Shown here piece after piece: positions 35,633-45,585 of a stretch of 64,000 bases of DNA (positions are counted from its first letter, which is position 1; every line of letters begins with the position of its first letter). Origin of the DNA: Pascua guehoae (lineage: Eukaryota; Basidiomycota; Tremellomycetes; Trichosporonales; Trichosporonaceae); contig BCJX01000009.1 of the NCBI GenBank assembly GCA_001600415.1, forward strand, positions 724,358 through 788,357, written 5' to 3'. The notes below the pieces were generated by a model that was not told the DNA's origin, ran no database searches, and was given only the letters and a program-made list of their open reading frames with translations. The position numbers and the translations under genes were made by a program.

Positions 35633-36079
35633 CTAGAGAGTCAAGGGGCCAGACTTACCAAGCACACTTGCGTCGCGGACTGGACCGTCCAGACGAGCCT
35701 CGTCCGTGGCCTTGGCCTCGGCCTCGACCTCTGCCTCGACCTTGAGTTTGTTTACACTTGCAGATGCTGGCCCAGTCTTGGCGATACGCAGCGTAACCAC
35801 AAGCGGCAGACCCGCGAGCGCGCCAACGGCCACGACAATGGCGAGCTGCTGTGTCCACGGCATCTCGGTGCCCGAGACGAGGAAGGCGGCAATGGCGCCA
35901 GAGAGCAGAGGAAGGCCCTGGGCGGCGACGACGGCGGCGAGCTGGGTGGGCCCCGCGGTGGGAAAGGCGGAGCGCGCGGCGTGCGTGCTGGCGATGGCGA
36001 GGGCGATGGAGGCGGCGCACAGCGCGGGGAGGAAGAGGTTGGCTGAGGCTAGGGGGAGGGGGGATGGTGACGGCGTCAT
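35633..36079 (-). CDS. Hypothetical small membrane protein, about three helices
   Basis: Single frame of 148 residues. Three hydrophobic segments are visible: NLFLPALCAASIALAIAST, LAAVVAAQGLPLLSGAIAAF and LAIVVAVGALAGLPLVVTL, joined by short loops. A charged Glu/Ala/Lys tail follows (VEAEVEAEAKATDE). No family recognised. A strong GTAAGT donor sits nine codons before the stop (GTG CTT G then GTAAGT), so the true C-terminus may be spliced to an exon I could not identify. The upstream sequence (36080-36200) is pyrimidine-rich on the coding strand, like a leader. Confidence 0.5.
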   Translation of the reverse strand: MTPSPSPLPLASANLFLPALCAASIALAIASTHAARSAFPTAGPTQLAAVVAAQGLPLLSGAIAAFLVSGTEMPWTQQLAIVVAVGALAGLPLVVTLRIAKTGPASASVNKLKVEAEVEAEAKATDEARLDGPVRDASVLGKSGPLTL

Positions 36080-36684
36080 TGTTGGAAAGGTGGGAGGAAG
36101 GAGGGAGGGACAAGAGGGATAGACGAGGATGGTGTGGGTGGGGGGGTGGGATGTGTGGCGAGTGTAGAGTGTAGAGTGTGGTCTCGAGTGATGATGCAGA
36201 TGTGGGTTGGACGTCTAGAAGAGGGAGATGTTGGGGAGAGATTTCTACCCGAGGGCCAGATGGGGGATGATATAAATGGATGACAAGAGAGGAAAGGAGG
36301 GATGCGACAAGGGCAAGACAGGCATCAACAGCGTGGACAAGGGAAGAGGGAGGGAGAGAGAGAAAAATTATCCAACACGACGGGGAGACGGAGAGTGCAC
36401 CGCATTGTGGATCCATCCTCGCCATCGCCCTCGCCATTCCTCGAGGCCCCCAACACCTACGCCCCCCGACCCTCTGCTTATCTCATCATGCCCATCTCCT
36501 TGACCATGCCAACACTACCAGCACCAGAACGAGCACGAGCACCAGCACTACCCACGAGCACCAGCACCAACACGAGCACAAGCCAACAGCACCCAAGCAC
36601 AAACGACGGGTACACGCGCATCTGCCCATCCTCGATCTCGCCCATCCATCCCTTCATTGTCGCCCTCTCATCATCTCCCCCTCA

Positions 36685-36975
36685 TCATCCTTCCTCGTCC
36701 ATGACGACGGTGAACCCACCATCCATTCTACTCCACAGCGGACAGTGGGGCAAATGAGGGCAACGGCGTGCTATTTGCGTGCTTGATCGAGAACAGGTAC
36801 TGCAGGTGTGCCCCAGGACGAACACAAAGGCGAGGACGAGGATGCAGACGCCGACGAGGACACGGAATTGGATCTGAGGGGCGCAAGTGTTGCAGCACGG
36901 TGTTGGCCCGTTGGCCGTTGGTCCGCACTGGCGGACGGGGGCGGGGTACGGGGTGTTGGTAGTGGTAGCATGGTG
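36685..36975 (-). CDS. Candidate exon of a Cys-rich single-pass membrane protein
   Basis: The frame reads PAPVRQCGPTANGPTPCCNT, then CAPQIQFRV and a 15-residue hydrophobic helix (LVGVCILVLAFVFVL), ending GHTCSTC. Third positions are strongly G/C, unlike the alternative frames. I found no convincing start, and the 3' part after the helix loses that bias, so boundaries are unknown. It may be an exon of a gene shared with 37195-37632. Confidence 0.3.
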   Translation of the reverse strand, partial: HHATTTNTPYPAPVRQCGPTANGPTPCCNTCAPQIQFRVLVGVCILVLAFVFVLGHTCSTCSRSSTQIARRCPHLPHCPLWSRMDGGFTVVMDEEG

Positions 36976-37194
36976 GCCATGGGGAGAGAGTAGTGGGACA
37001 GAGGGTACTAGGGTACCGGACTGGCGGGCAGGGGAGGACGTCGAGGGCACGCGGGCACGACGGCGGGCGTCGTGGCCTTGGCCTGGCATGCAGCGTGTGC
37101 GTGCTGGGCAAAGTATAGGATGCATGGGCCGCCAGGCCGCCAGAGTCGTCCACTGCGCTCCCGCAGGCCGCAGCTGTTGGCATGCCTCGATGCT

Positions 37195-37632
37195 TCAACA
37201 CCACGGTGCCGCGCGCCGCGATACCGTGATGCCGCGACCCCAGATACCACAAGGGATTTTCTGCTGCTCGCGCTGCTCGGCGCCAAAACCATGCATGACC
37301 CCAAACGCGCTCCCGGTCGGGGTCGTGACGCCAATCTCGGCCGCTCGTTGCTCGTCGCTCGTCGCTTGCGCGTGCTCGGTCCCAATCACCACGCGCCAGA
37401 CTTGCAGAACAACCACATACCGCCATGCGGCTAGGTGCTAGTGGCGGGGGCGTGACCAAGAACACGGAACGACGACCAACACGATCACCAGCGCGGCCGC
37501 GCCGCCCAAACCCCCTCGTGTGCCGTCGCCCGGCGGCGCCCGGCCGTCCGTCTGTGGCACCGCATCATCGGTAACGGTTTCACAGAGGCGCAGGTCGCAC
37601 AGGGGCGTACGAGGTATACGGCGGGTTTGCAA
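37195..37632 (-). CDS. Candidate membrane-protein exon(s)
   Basis: One frame has a polar stretch and a helix (GLGGAAALVIVLVVVP) near 37450-37520. A second frame downstream reads VWRVVIGTEHAQATSDEQRA and AEIGVTTPTGSAFGVMHGFG with strong G/C third positions. A single-pass receptor-like protein is possible. Splice joins between the two are not clear, and decay to a pseudogene cannot be excluded. Confidence 0.25.
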
Positions 37633-38275
37633 AATGGGTCAACTTGCACCTGGGTAAACTGGACACAGTCGTCTACTGTCCTCGAGGTGTATCAAGCGTG
37701 CATGTTGACCCGTTCCAAGTGTATCTGTGTACTGTACGGTCATGCGGTCGTGGTGCGGCCATGCTGTTGGTATGACTTGCTAGTCCAGGCCGACGCCACT
37801 GCTGCCTTGCCATGTTGCCATTCATGTTTGCATTGGGTGCTGCATGCTGGGTGCACTCGTCGCGGGCGATCGAGATGAGTGCGTCCCCTTCTAGATGACT
37901 CTGTCTGTCCCCGTCTCGCTCACGCCCTGCTCACGCCCGCCCGCCGGCCTGTTCACCCATGTCGGTGCACCGAAGGCGTGCACTGGGGACTCTACCGACC
38001 GCCGCCCTGTCTCGTCCACTCGCCCGCCCGCGTCCGCCCTTGTCCGCCAGGTCGTACTCCACGTCCTCCGACGTCGACTCCGCCGCACCTCGCGTGCTGC
38101 GCTCCGACCCGTCCCGCGCCGTCCCGCAGTCGCAGACGCGCAATCCTCACCCATAGTTGCGCAGCCCCCGACTAACACCCTACCGTCCAGCACCGCCACA
38201 GTGCCCGGTACCTGTTCGCTGACTATAGAGCTGATCATATGCCAGCTAGCTTCCACCAGCTCCAGCACTAGACAT

Positions 38276-39344
38276 CTAGACGAGGTGGGAGACGCCCGGC
38301 CACGCCTTGACCTCTGGCCGCTCGAGCGCGCGTGCCGGGTCGACGTTACCGCCGAGCCCCATCCCGCCCGAGCTCACGACCGCGTCGAGGATCGCGCTCC
38401 GTTCCGCCCATGCCGCGTCCAGTGCGGCCGTGAGCTTGGACCGCAGCGCACGGACCACGTCCTGGAGCGTCCGCGCGAGGTCGCGGTGCTCGGCGGACGC
38501 GGGGACGAGGGCGCGGAGGAGCGGGAGCGCCTCGGCTGCGGGGTCAGTTGTTGCCATGCATGGTGCGTTGCCCGTGATCTAATCCCCGCACGGTGGGGAT
38601 CGCCGCGGCGTGCGGCGACCAACGCGATGCGTGCGGCGACCAGCGTCTGCAGTGGTGGCCATGGCCACAAGTATCGGATGCGCGCCGCAGTGTTGCGCAT
38701 GCGGCCCGCCGGTTGGGACTGGGCGACATGCACGTGGGTGGTGCTTGCCGAGCCACTATTCGCATCCGTGCTGCCGAGCCGCACAGTAGCATGCCAACGA
38801 GCCATTTCGCGCTCGATCAGTGGAGAATGTTGTACCACTCCACTCGCACCACTCCACAATGTCATCGCGACCGTGTATGTGTTTGTGCTCGTGCCACGCC
38901 ACATGCCACAACCAGCACATATCGACTCACCGCTCTTTTCGTCCACACGTGCAACCAGACGACCAATACTGGCCACGAGGTAGTCGTACTCGTCCACCGT
39001 GCCCTTGCGCCCAGCCTGGCGACGCCTCGACGGTCGGTGCCTTGACTTGTTGGTCTGTCTGAGGGTGTCAGAAGTGCAAACAAAGAACAAGGAAGGCAAA
39101 GAAGAAAAATGAGCGCACAGGCGCAGACAAAGTTTGCACCTTGTGTTTGCAAACGTTTCTGTACGAGGTCACAAGGGCACAAGCGGCCCCACTATCCCAC
39201 GCAGCTGGCGCAGCATCTGTTCAACCCCAGGATCTCACGCAGCAGGCGCAGTAGCTAGCACCTGGCAGCACCGCGGGCGCCGCCCCGCAGCAGGTAGCAC
39301 CGCGGGCGCTCCGCAGCAGGCAGCACCGCCTCGTGTCCTCGTCT

Positions 39345-39400
<56 letters not shown>

Positions 39401-42400
39401 CGCACTCATCCCGCACGCAGCCCGTCCGCTTCTATTCTCGGATCTCGCTTCACCACGAGTTCCACGTACCCTGTCATCCGGGTCGACTGGCTAAACACTG
39501 TGGGCGCAACCGTGTACCGCGTGAACGCGGTCGCCACAGTGGTGGCGTTGGTTGCAACGTCTACGTTTTCGAGCTCGGGCTCGTTGTCCACGAGGTAGAA
39601 CGAGTCTGCCATCAGCAACCTGTTTACTGTGTGTGGGCGTGTGTGGCAGCTCGTGGTGGGTGGTCCGTCGTCATTGCTGACGTGGGTGCGCTTGCGCCCC
39701 AGACTCATTACCACGAGCTCCACCGCGTTGTCTTTGTCTTCCGCAGTGGAGTCCGATGAATAACCCCGCACCACGATCGAAAGGGCCGCACTGCGTCCCT
39801 CCCGATCACTGTCCACGTCATGCACCACTCACCGGGATCCTGCGCCCGGATGTCCATCAGCTGGGCGAGGCGCTTGAGCTCCTTGTCGAGCTGGCCCTCC
39901 ATCTCCTCAAACGTCTCGATAAGTGCCTCTTGGGCCTCTTCAAGCCCCGTGTGGATAGCGCTCTCGACGAGATCCTTGCGGTTGTGCCGCGACGCCTGGG
40001 GGATTAGCAGCTGCACGGTGACACGGCGACGCACCAAACGGAACGCCTGGGCAAACTCGGACCCGCGGCAGAGGGCATCGACGGCGCTGTCGACGTCGTC
40101 GGCATAGTCGACATACACCTGTGCAGCCTCGAGGTGGCGTCCGCGCGACGCGAGGTAGTCTGTCCATAAGCACTCGTCCGACCAACTTGAACTCACCAGC
40201 AACACGCTCGACCATGCCAAAGATGACCTGGTCCGACTTGTTCTGCTCGCGCGCGAGGGTAAAGAGCTCGCACCATGCGTGGGCCTTTTCGTACGCTTTG
40301 AGTGCGCGTTCCGGCTTGTGCCCAAGAGTGTACGCTGAGAGTTAGTGATGCACAGAGTAGTTCTAACTCACCAATGGCAGCATCGTGGAATTCGCGCCGG
40401 TCATAGAGATAGTCTCCGTACAGCTCGTACACGGCGGGGAGGTGCTCGTCATCGTCGGCATAGAGCCGGAACGCCTCGTCCCACAGCTCGTAGCGGGAGA
40501 GGTACGATGCTGCATCGTCGAAACGTTCCGCCCCCGCCGCGTGCAGGTTGCGGAGGGCACTTTCGCGGCGGCCGAGGTGGTCGTCGATGCGGAACCGCTG
40601 CTCGTTTGTCTCGAGGGCGCGCAGCTCGCGCAAAAAGGGCAGGTACTCCTTGGGGTCCTTTTGCGAGTACTGGGCGACCATGAGCACGAGGGTAAAGTCG
40701 TACATGCCAAGCGCGACGTCGTAGAGCTGGTTGACGTTGGACAGGAAGATGATGTACTTGATGGCCTCCTCGACAATGCCTGGGTGCGACTCGCGGAGCT
40801 GGAGCAGGACGCGGAGCCCGCCCTCGTAGTCGGCCGGCTGCTTGCAGACGTAGGTTGTGAGGATTGTCTCAATGTACTTTACCACGTCGGTTTCCACAAG
40901 GGCACGCAGCGCGTCGCAGATCGTGTTGACCTTGTCATCGGGTACTGGGCTGCTGGGTTAGTGCGACAGAGGACAAACGCAGACTACCCACCTTCGCGAG
41001 ACATCCGCAGCAATGTCCTGGTACAGTGTGCGTGCCGAGTCCTCCGAGCTGCAGTGTGAGCACACCTCCACCATACGACGCACTTTAGGGAGGTTACAAA
41101 GAGGTTGAGATAGTCGACCTCTGGGATCTGGCGGACAAACTCGGGCAAGGCGGCCATGAAGCGCGCCGGGTCGAGGTCGTACAGGACGTTGAGGTCGAGG
41201 CGGTGCTTTCGGCAAGTGAGGAACGCGCTGCGATAGTTGTCCTGCGCAACGTCTTGGCGAACGACGGCAAGGACGAGCGGGCGGGGGTAGACCGTCTCGA
41301 GGTTGCCGCGGGGCATCTGGAGAACGAGGCTCATGCTGCTAGGACACGCGACGACGGCGAGTGCGCCGCGCTCGACGCGGCGCGACTCCCATGACGGCTC
41401 GCCCGCACCGTGGCCGGCGAGCACGTCGGCGACCGATGCGAGCGGGGCATAGAACGACCGCTGCGCCGACGTGGTGTAGATGAGAAAGTCGGGAGTGGTT
41501 GTAAAGCTCGTGACGTTGGCGGCGAGGGGGGCACTGGTGCGCCCGTCGAGCGAAGCGGCAAACAGGCGTCCAGTGTCCGCGAGGGCAAACACCAGTGTGC
41601 TCTCGTCCTGTGCGTCTGCGGCGGCGCCGACGCTGGCAATGGCCACGGCACGCGGCTGGGGACACAGTGTGACGAGTGTCATGCCCTCGGCAGTCGAGTG
41701 GAGGACGCCCTCGGTGTCCACGACGAGCCACCCAGCCCCAGGTGCCCAGAGCACGTGCTCCGCGCAGGGCAGGAGCGAGTCGGAGCGGTGCTCGTCCTGT
41801 CCATCGGTAGTGGTGAGGAGCACGGCACCGCCATTCCCACCTCCCCAGAAGAGAGCGCCGACCTCGCCCGTCGCGGCCAGGCAGACCTGCTTTGCCACAT
41901 ACTTGTGACCCTTGATCGGGGCCAGGCTGCGTTCCCAGCGCAGTTGTGGGTTCGCAGGCTTTCCACCAGCACGCAGGCGCGAGGCTCCCTTCTCGGGGAG
42001 CGCAGTGTTCAAGTCCCACACCTGGACGAGGCCCGAAGCAAAGAGCACGGCGAGCGCGTCCTCGCTAGGCGACATGGCAACATGCACCGCCACGTCAGGC
42101 AGCGACAGTGTGTACGATGCCATGGGCGGGGGTGTATTCTGCGTCCTGAACGGCGTGACCAGTACCCGTGTCCCGTCGACGACGGCCACTGTCGCAGTAT
42201 CACGGGGCATGGGGAGACGCGCGGCGTACGTGTCCCAAACAAAGGTCCGCACTTGCACGTGGTCTGCCATCAGAGATTGTCCAAGACACGCGGTGACTTA
42301 CCATCAGAGACGAGGTAGAGGGTCATGGGCTGTTCGGCATGCCACCTGATACTCGAGAACCGGCGAGCCGCGCCGGCCTCCCCGTGGCCATGCGGCCTGA

Positions 42401-43798
42401 TCTCCTGCTTGAGATAGTAGTGGTAGTTCTTCATGGTCCAGAGCTGGACGACGTCGTCGTCGGCGCGCCTGATCCAGACGGCAAGCACCTCCGAGTCGGC
42501 ATTCCATGCCATGGCATGGACGTGGCCGTCCTCCCACGTCTTGTCGTCTTCGCGGAGCTCAAAGCCGCCATGCCGCAGCCCATTGCGCTCGAGCATGGCA
42601 ATGTCCCAGCGTCCGCGCCGTCCCTCGCCGCCCCCAGCGTACCCGTACCTCACGGGTGCGGCAATGACGTTGCCTACAGGACGCCACGCCAGCGCCCCCT
42701 CGAGTCCCGGGATACTCTCGCTCGTCGCGCTCAGGCGCGGTGCGTGTCCCGCACTCGCGTCGCGCGCGTACACGCGGACCTGCCGGCGCGCGCCGGGGCT
42801 CGCCGCCTCTGGTCCCGAGCCCGGGTACGCGTCCAGCGACGATACGGCAAACAGGCTGCCCTCTTCGCGGAACGTGATCCGTGGCAAGCCGTCGTCGGTG
42901 GTGTGAGCAAAATGCGACGGGCCAGGCGCAGGCGCGCGCGCCGACTCTTGCGCCGCGAGAAGCGCCGTCTTGCCCAGCGAGCCGTGGAACTGTGTCGTCT
43001 TGGAGCCCCAGCCCACATTGATAAACTTGTCTGGAAATGCGTCAGACGCGAGCGCTGAGAAACAGGCAGACACATACCGTCGCCAAAGTCGTTGCTGCGA
43101 AGCGGGCCTTCCCAAATAGTGTCAAATGTACGCGTCATGCACACGAGAATGTCCTCCCCTGCACCGCCCTGTTAGTGAACGCTACACCACACCACGATGC
43201 CACACGCACCAGTGACGAGGATGAGCTGCTCGTCGTCGGGCGACCACGCCGCAGCCTTGATGCCGCTGTCAATGCTACCCACAACGTCGATCTGGGCAGC
43301 GTTAGCAATTACCAACCCCTCAGCGCCTGCCGGCGAACTCACCTCAGGCTGAGACGCTCCATCCTCGAGGGGAAGCACGGCAATGTCACCGCCGGCGAGG
43401 AGGACAACCAGACTCTGGTCGTCGGCAAAGTAGTGCAAGTCGAGCGTCTGCGGCTGCCCGTGTTTGAGTGGGAACGGCGCGAGGACCGGCGACGAGAACG
43501 ACGCAATCACCTAGAAGTCCGGGTTAGCACACAGGCAAGAAGGGGGATGATGAACACGCCAGAGTTTGTCTCGTAAACAATGTCCCACTGTTAATTCCCT
43601 ACGCACCTCGGAGAACTCTGCGCCCTCGTCCAGACTCGTCAGGCGCACAATGTCCACCTCGATGCCGTTGTCATCCACGCGCTCGACCGCAACGTACACG
43701 CTCCCGCTCTCGGGGTCGGGCACGAGCTGCGCCGCGCGCGAGCCCAGTGCGCCAGATAGTTGTGCCACTTGGACAGTCGTCGGCGTCAGACTGCGCAT
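38276..43798 (-). CDS. ELP1: Elongator complex subunit 1 (IKI3/IKAP)
   Basis: Scaffold of Elongator, which makes the cm5/mcm5/ncm5 modifications on wobble uridine of tRNAs. Thirteen exons: 43798-43607, 43510-43343, 43291-43210, 43158-43078, 43030-42302, 42263-41085, 41049-40992, 40949-40372, 40334-40197, 40159-39833, 39605-39470, 39058-38931 and 38535-38276. All joins keep phase and give 1351 residues, the normal length. Family marks: FINVGWGSKTTQFHGSLGK, PRITFREEGSLFAVSSLD, IKYIIFLSNVNQLYDVALGM, DYLASRGRHLEAAQVYVDYA, then AFTRYTVAPT and the basic C-terminal region GRKGTVDEYDYL implicated in tRNA binding. The N-terminal half forms WD40 propellers, the rest alpha-solenoid. The last three introns are 227, 411 and 395 nt, against 38-52 nt for most of the others. 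The 411-nt one carries a C53 run. It shares a 355-bp divergent promoter with EMC3. Confidence 0.93.
39347..39399. repeat. Poly(C) run of 53 bases inside an ELP1 intron
   Basis: Uninterrupted C from 39347 to 39399; on the transcribed ELP1 pre-mRNA this is G53. It lies in intron 39059-39469. Confidence 0.95.
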
Positions 43799-44153
43799 GG
43801 TTGGTTGGTGTGTGTATTGTTGTTGTTGTAGCGCAAGACGTGGTTACTCGAACCCCCGACTTTTGGAACCTGGGCACCTCGGTAGGTTGAGCGGCGAACA
43901 TGAACGTCAACTTGTCAACTTTAGGGACGTCAACGGTCACGTGATTTGGCAAGACATTAATGTGCCTGAACGACCAGTTGAGGTTGTGGATTAGGATATT
44001 TGGTCCCGCTACTAATGTGCCACGTGGGGAGGCGTGCCTGAGGTGGGGGGTGGTGACGACCTCTACGGCAACTACCCATCCAACACGACCACCGCCATCG
44101 TCGTCGTCGTCGTTTGTCTTGTCGCGTCCATCTCATTCCGCTCATCGGTCATC
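43799..44153. promoter_or_regulatory. Shared divergent promoter of ELP1 and EMC3
   Basis: 355 bp separate two divergent start codons, so both promoters must overlap here. A tRNA-like piece with a near-consensus B box sits at about 43840-43905 (see findings). CAN-repeat codon-like CGTCGT runs near 44096-44112 lie in the EMC3 leader. Confidence 0.6.
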
Positions 44154-45325
44154 ATGGCGGTCAAGGCGTAAGTGCCAGCTGATTCGACTGCGCTTGGAAG
44201 TTAGCTGACACGTACACAGGCAAGATCTCTATCTCGACCCGTCCATTCGGGTTCGTAGCAGGTACGGTTGTTGGGCAGTCGCTGACCTGCGCAGGACTGG
44301 GTCTTGATCCCCATCACGCTCATTATGGTTAGCTGTTCATCACAGCATTAGCTAACGACAGATTCTGGTCGGCCTGTTGCGACACTATGTGACCCAGCTG
44401 CTCAACTCTGCGCCAAAGAAGCAGCCGCGCGCCGTCGTCCGCGAGCAGTGAGTGAACCAGACGCTATTCCTCCCCTCTCCTGGTGTTATCCTTCCTTTCC
44501 CTCAGTTGCGTATCTGTACAAGTCTACTAACACACAGACGCGCACTGAACCGCGCACAGCTGCTCCGCGCCTCGGCCCCGCTCTCACCTCTGCACCCCGC
44601 GCAGTACCGCGCCTTCTCGGCCGCGACGGCCGCGAGCCTGTCGTCGGGCGAGTATCTCCAAAAGAAGGAGGCAGAGGGGGAAGGCCCACCCAACCCGTTT
44701 GACCCCAAGAACATGGACACGATGATGGACGGCATGAAGAAGCAGGCCGTCATGATGTGAGCTATAATGAAGCGCCCATAGCTGACATCCAGGGTGCCCA
44801 ACATGCTCATTATGCAGTACATCAACGTCTTCTTCTCGGGCTACATCCTCAGTGCGTCAGATGCGAAGAACTGATCGCATACCATCTGACACCACAGTCA
44901 AGCTGCCGTTCCCGCTCACGCTCGGGTTCAAGTCGCTCTTTGCGCGTGATATCGCCATGCCCGACCTCAACGTCCGCTGGGTCTCGTGAGCTGCCGGTCC
45001 CTGTGCCGAAGCTGACACGCAGTGCGCTGTCGTGGTATTTCCTCAACCTGTTTGGCCTGAACGGCGTGTTCAAGCTCATCCTCGGCCAGGAAAACTGTGG
45101 GTTGTTGTTCATCTATGTGTCTAACCCCCAGCGGCGGTGGACACGCGCGACATGTCGGCCACGTCGATGCTCGCGGGCGCCGGCGCCATGCAGATGGGCC
45201 CCGCCCCCGACATGTCCAAGATCTTCAAGTCCGAGGTCGAAAACCTCGCCCTCAGCGATGGACTGTACAACTGGGTCGGCGCGGGTATCGAGGACCGCGT
45301 GCTCGAGCGGTGGGGCAAGAAGTAG
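44154..45325 (+). CDS. EMC3: ER membrane protein complex subunit 3
   Basis: Core insertase subunit of the EMC (YidC/Oxa1/Get1 superfamily), inserting tail-anchored and multipass proteins into the ER membrane. Nine exons: 44154-44167, 44220-44250, 44295-44327, 44362-44447, 44538-44756, 44793-44851, 44898-44985, 45023-45096 and 45132-45325; 265 residues, the usual size. Reading: MAVKAQDLYLDPSIR, DWVLIPITLIM, ILVGLLRHYVTQLL, then QALNRAQLLRASAPLSPL-type sequence, MDGMKKQAVMM, VPNMLIMQYINVFFSGYIL, KLPFPLTLGFKSLFARDIAM, SALSWYFLNLFGLNGVFKLI, GQEN. These match the conserved three-helix core. It has a 14-nt first exon and eight introns in under 1.2 kb. It converges with the OPT gene. Confidence 0.92.
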
Positions 45326-45585
45326 GCTATAGATGCATGGTGGTTCATCTTGTGCGCGAGGTGGGAGGGGTGCAACGGGCAGTTCTCTGAGCCTCGGTGC
45401 TGGAGCAGGTCGAGCCGGTCCCCAAAGTATGCAAGACACCGACGTGCAAGGGATACATATCTCTCAGAGATGGCTTCTACATGCAGCGCAGGTTGTCGTC
45501 TAAGCAAGCCCTCGCGCGTTGCTTTTGTGGCTCTATGCTCCCACTGGGCTTCACTCTATGCCCTCTCCCAACGTGCCTGACCTGC

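Larger units (their letters stand above)
36080..38275. other. 2.2-kb region with two weak membrane-protein candidates and a GAGCACCAGC repeat
   Basis: No firmly supported gene. 36525-36605 is a degenerate GAGCACCAGCAC repeat on the plus strand. Two minus-strand stretches have coding-like third positions and are listed separately. The region lies downstream of the ELP1 stop. Confidence 0.45.

Noticed and set aside
38276..38557. 93-residue stand-alone small protein
   Set aside because: It is the last exon of ELP1; a CTGAC branch and CAG acceptor precede the join at 38535, and the upstream exon GRKGTVDEYDYL fits the ELP1 tail.
39134..39598. Poly-proline or poly-glycine proteins over the C53 run
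   Set aside because: Both are translations of the homopolymer and its flanks inside an ELP1 intron.
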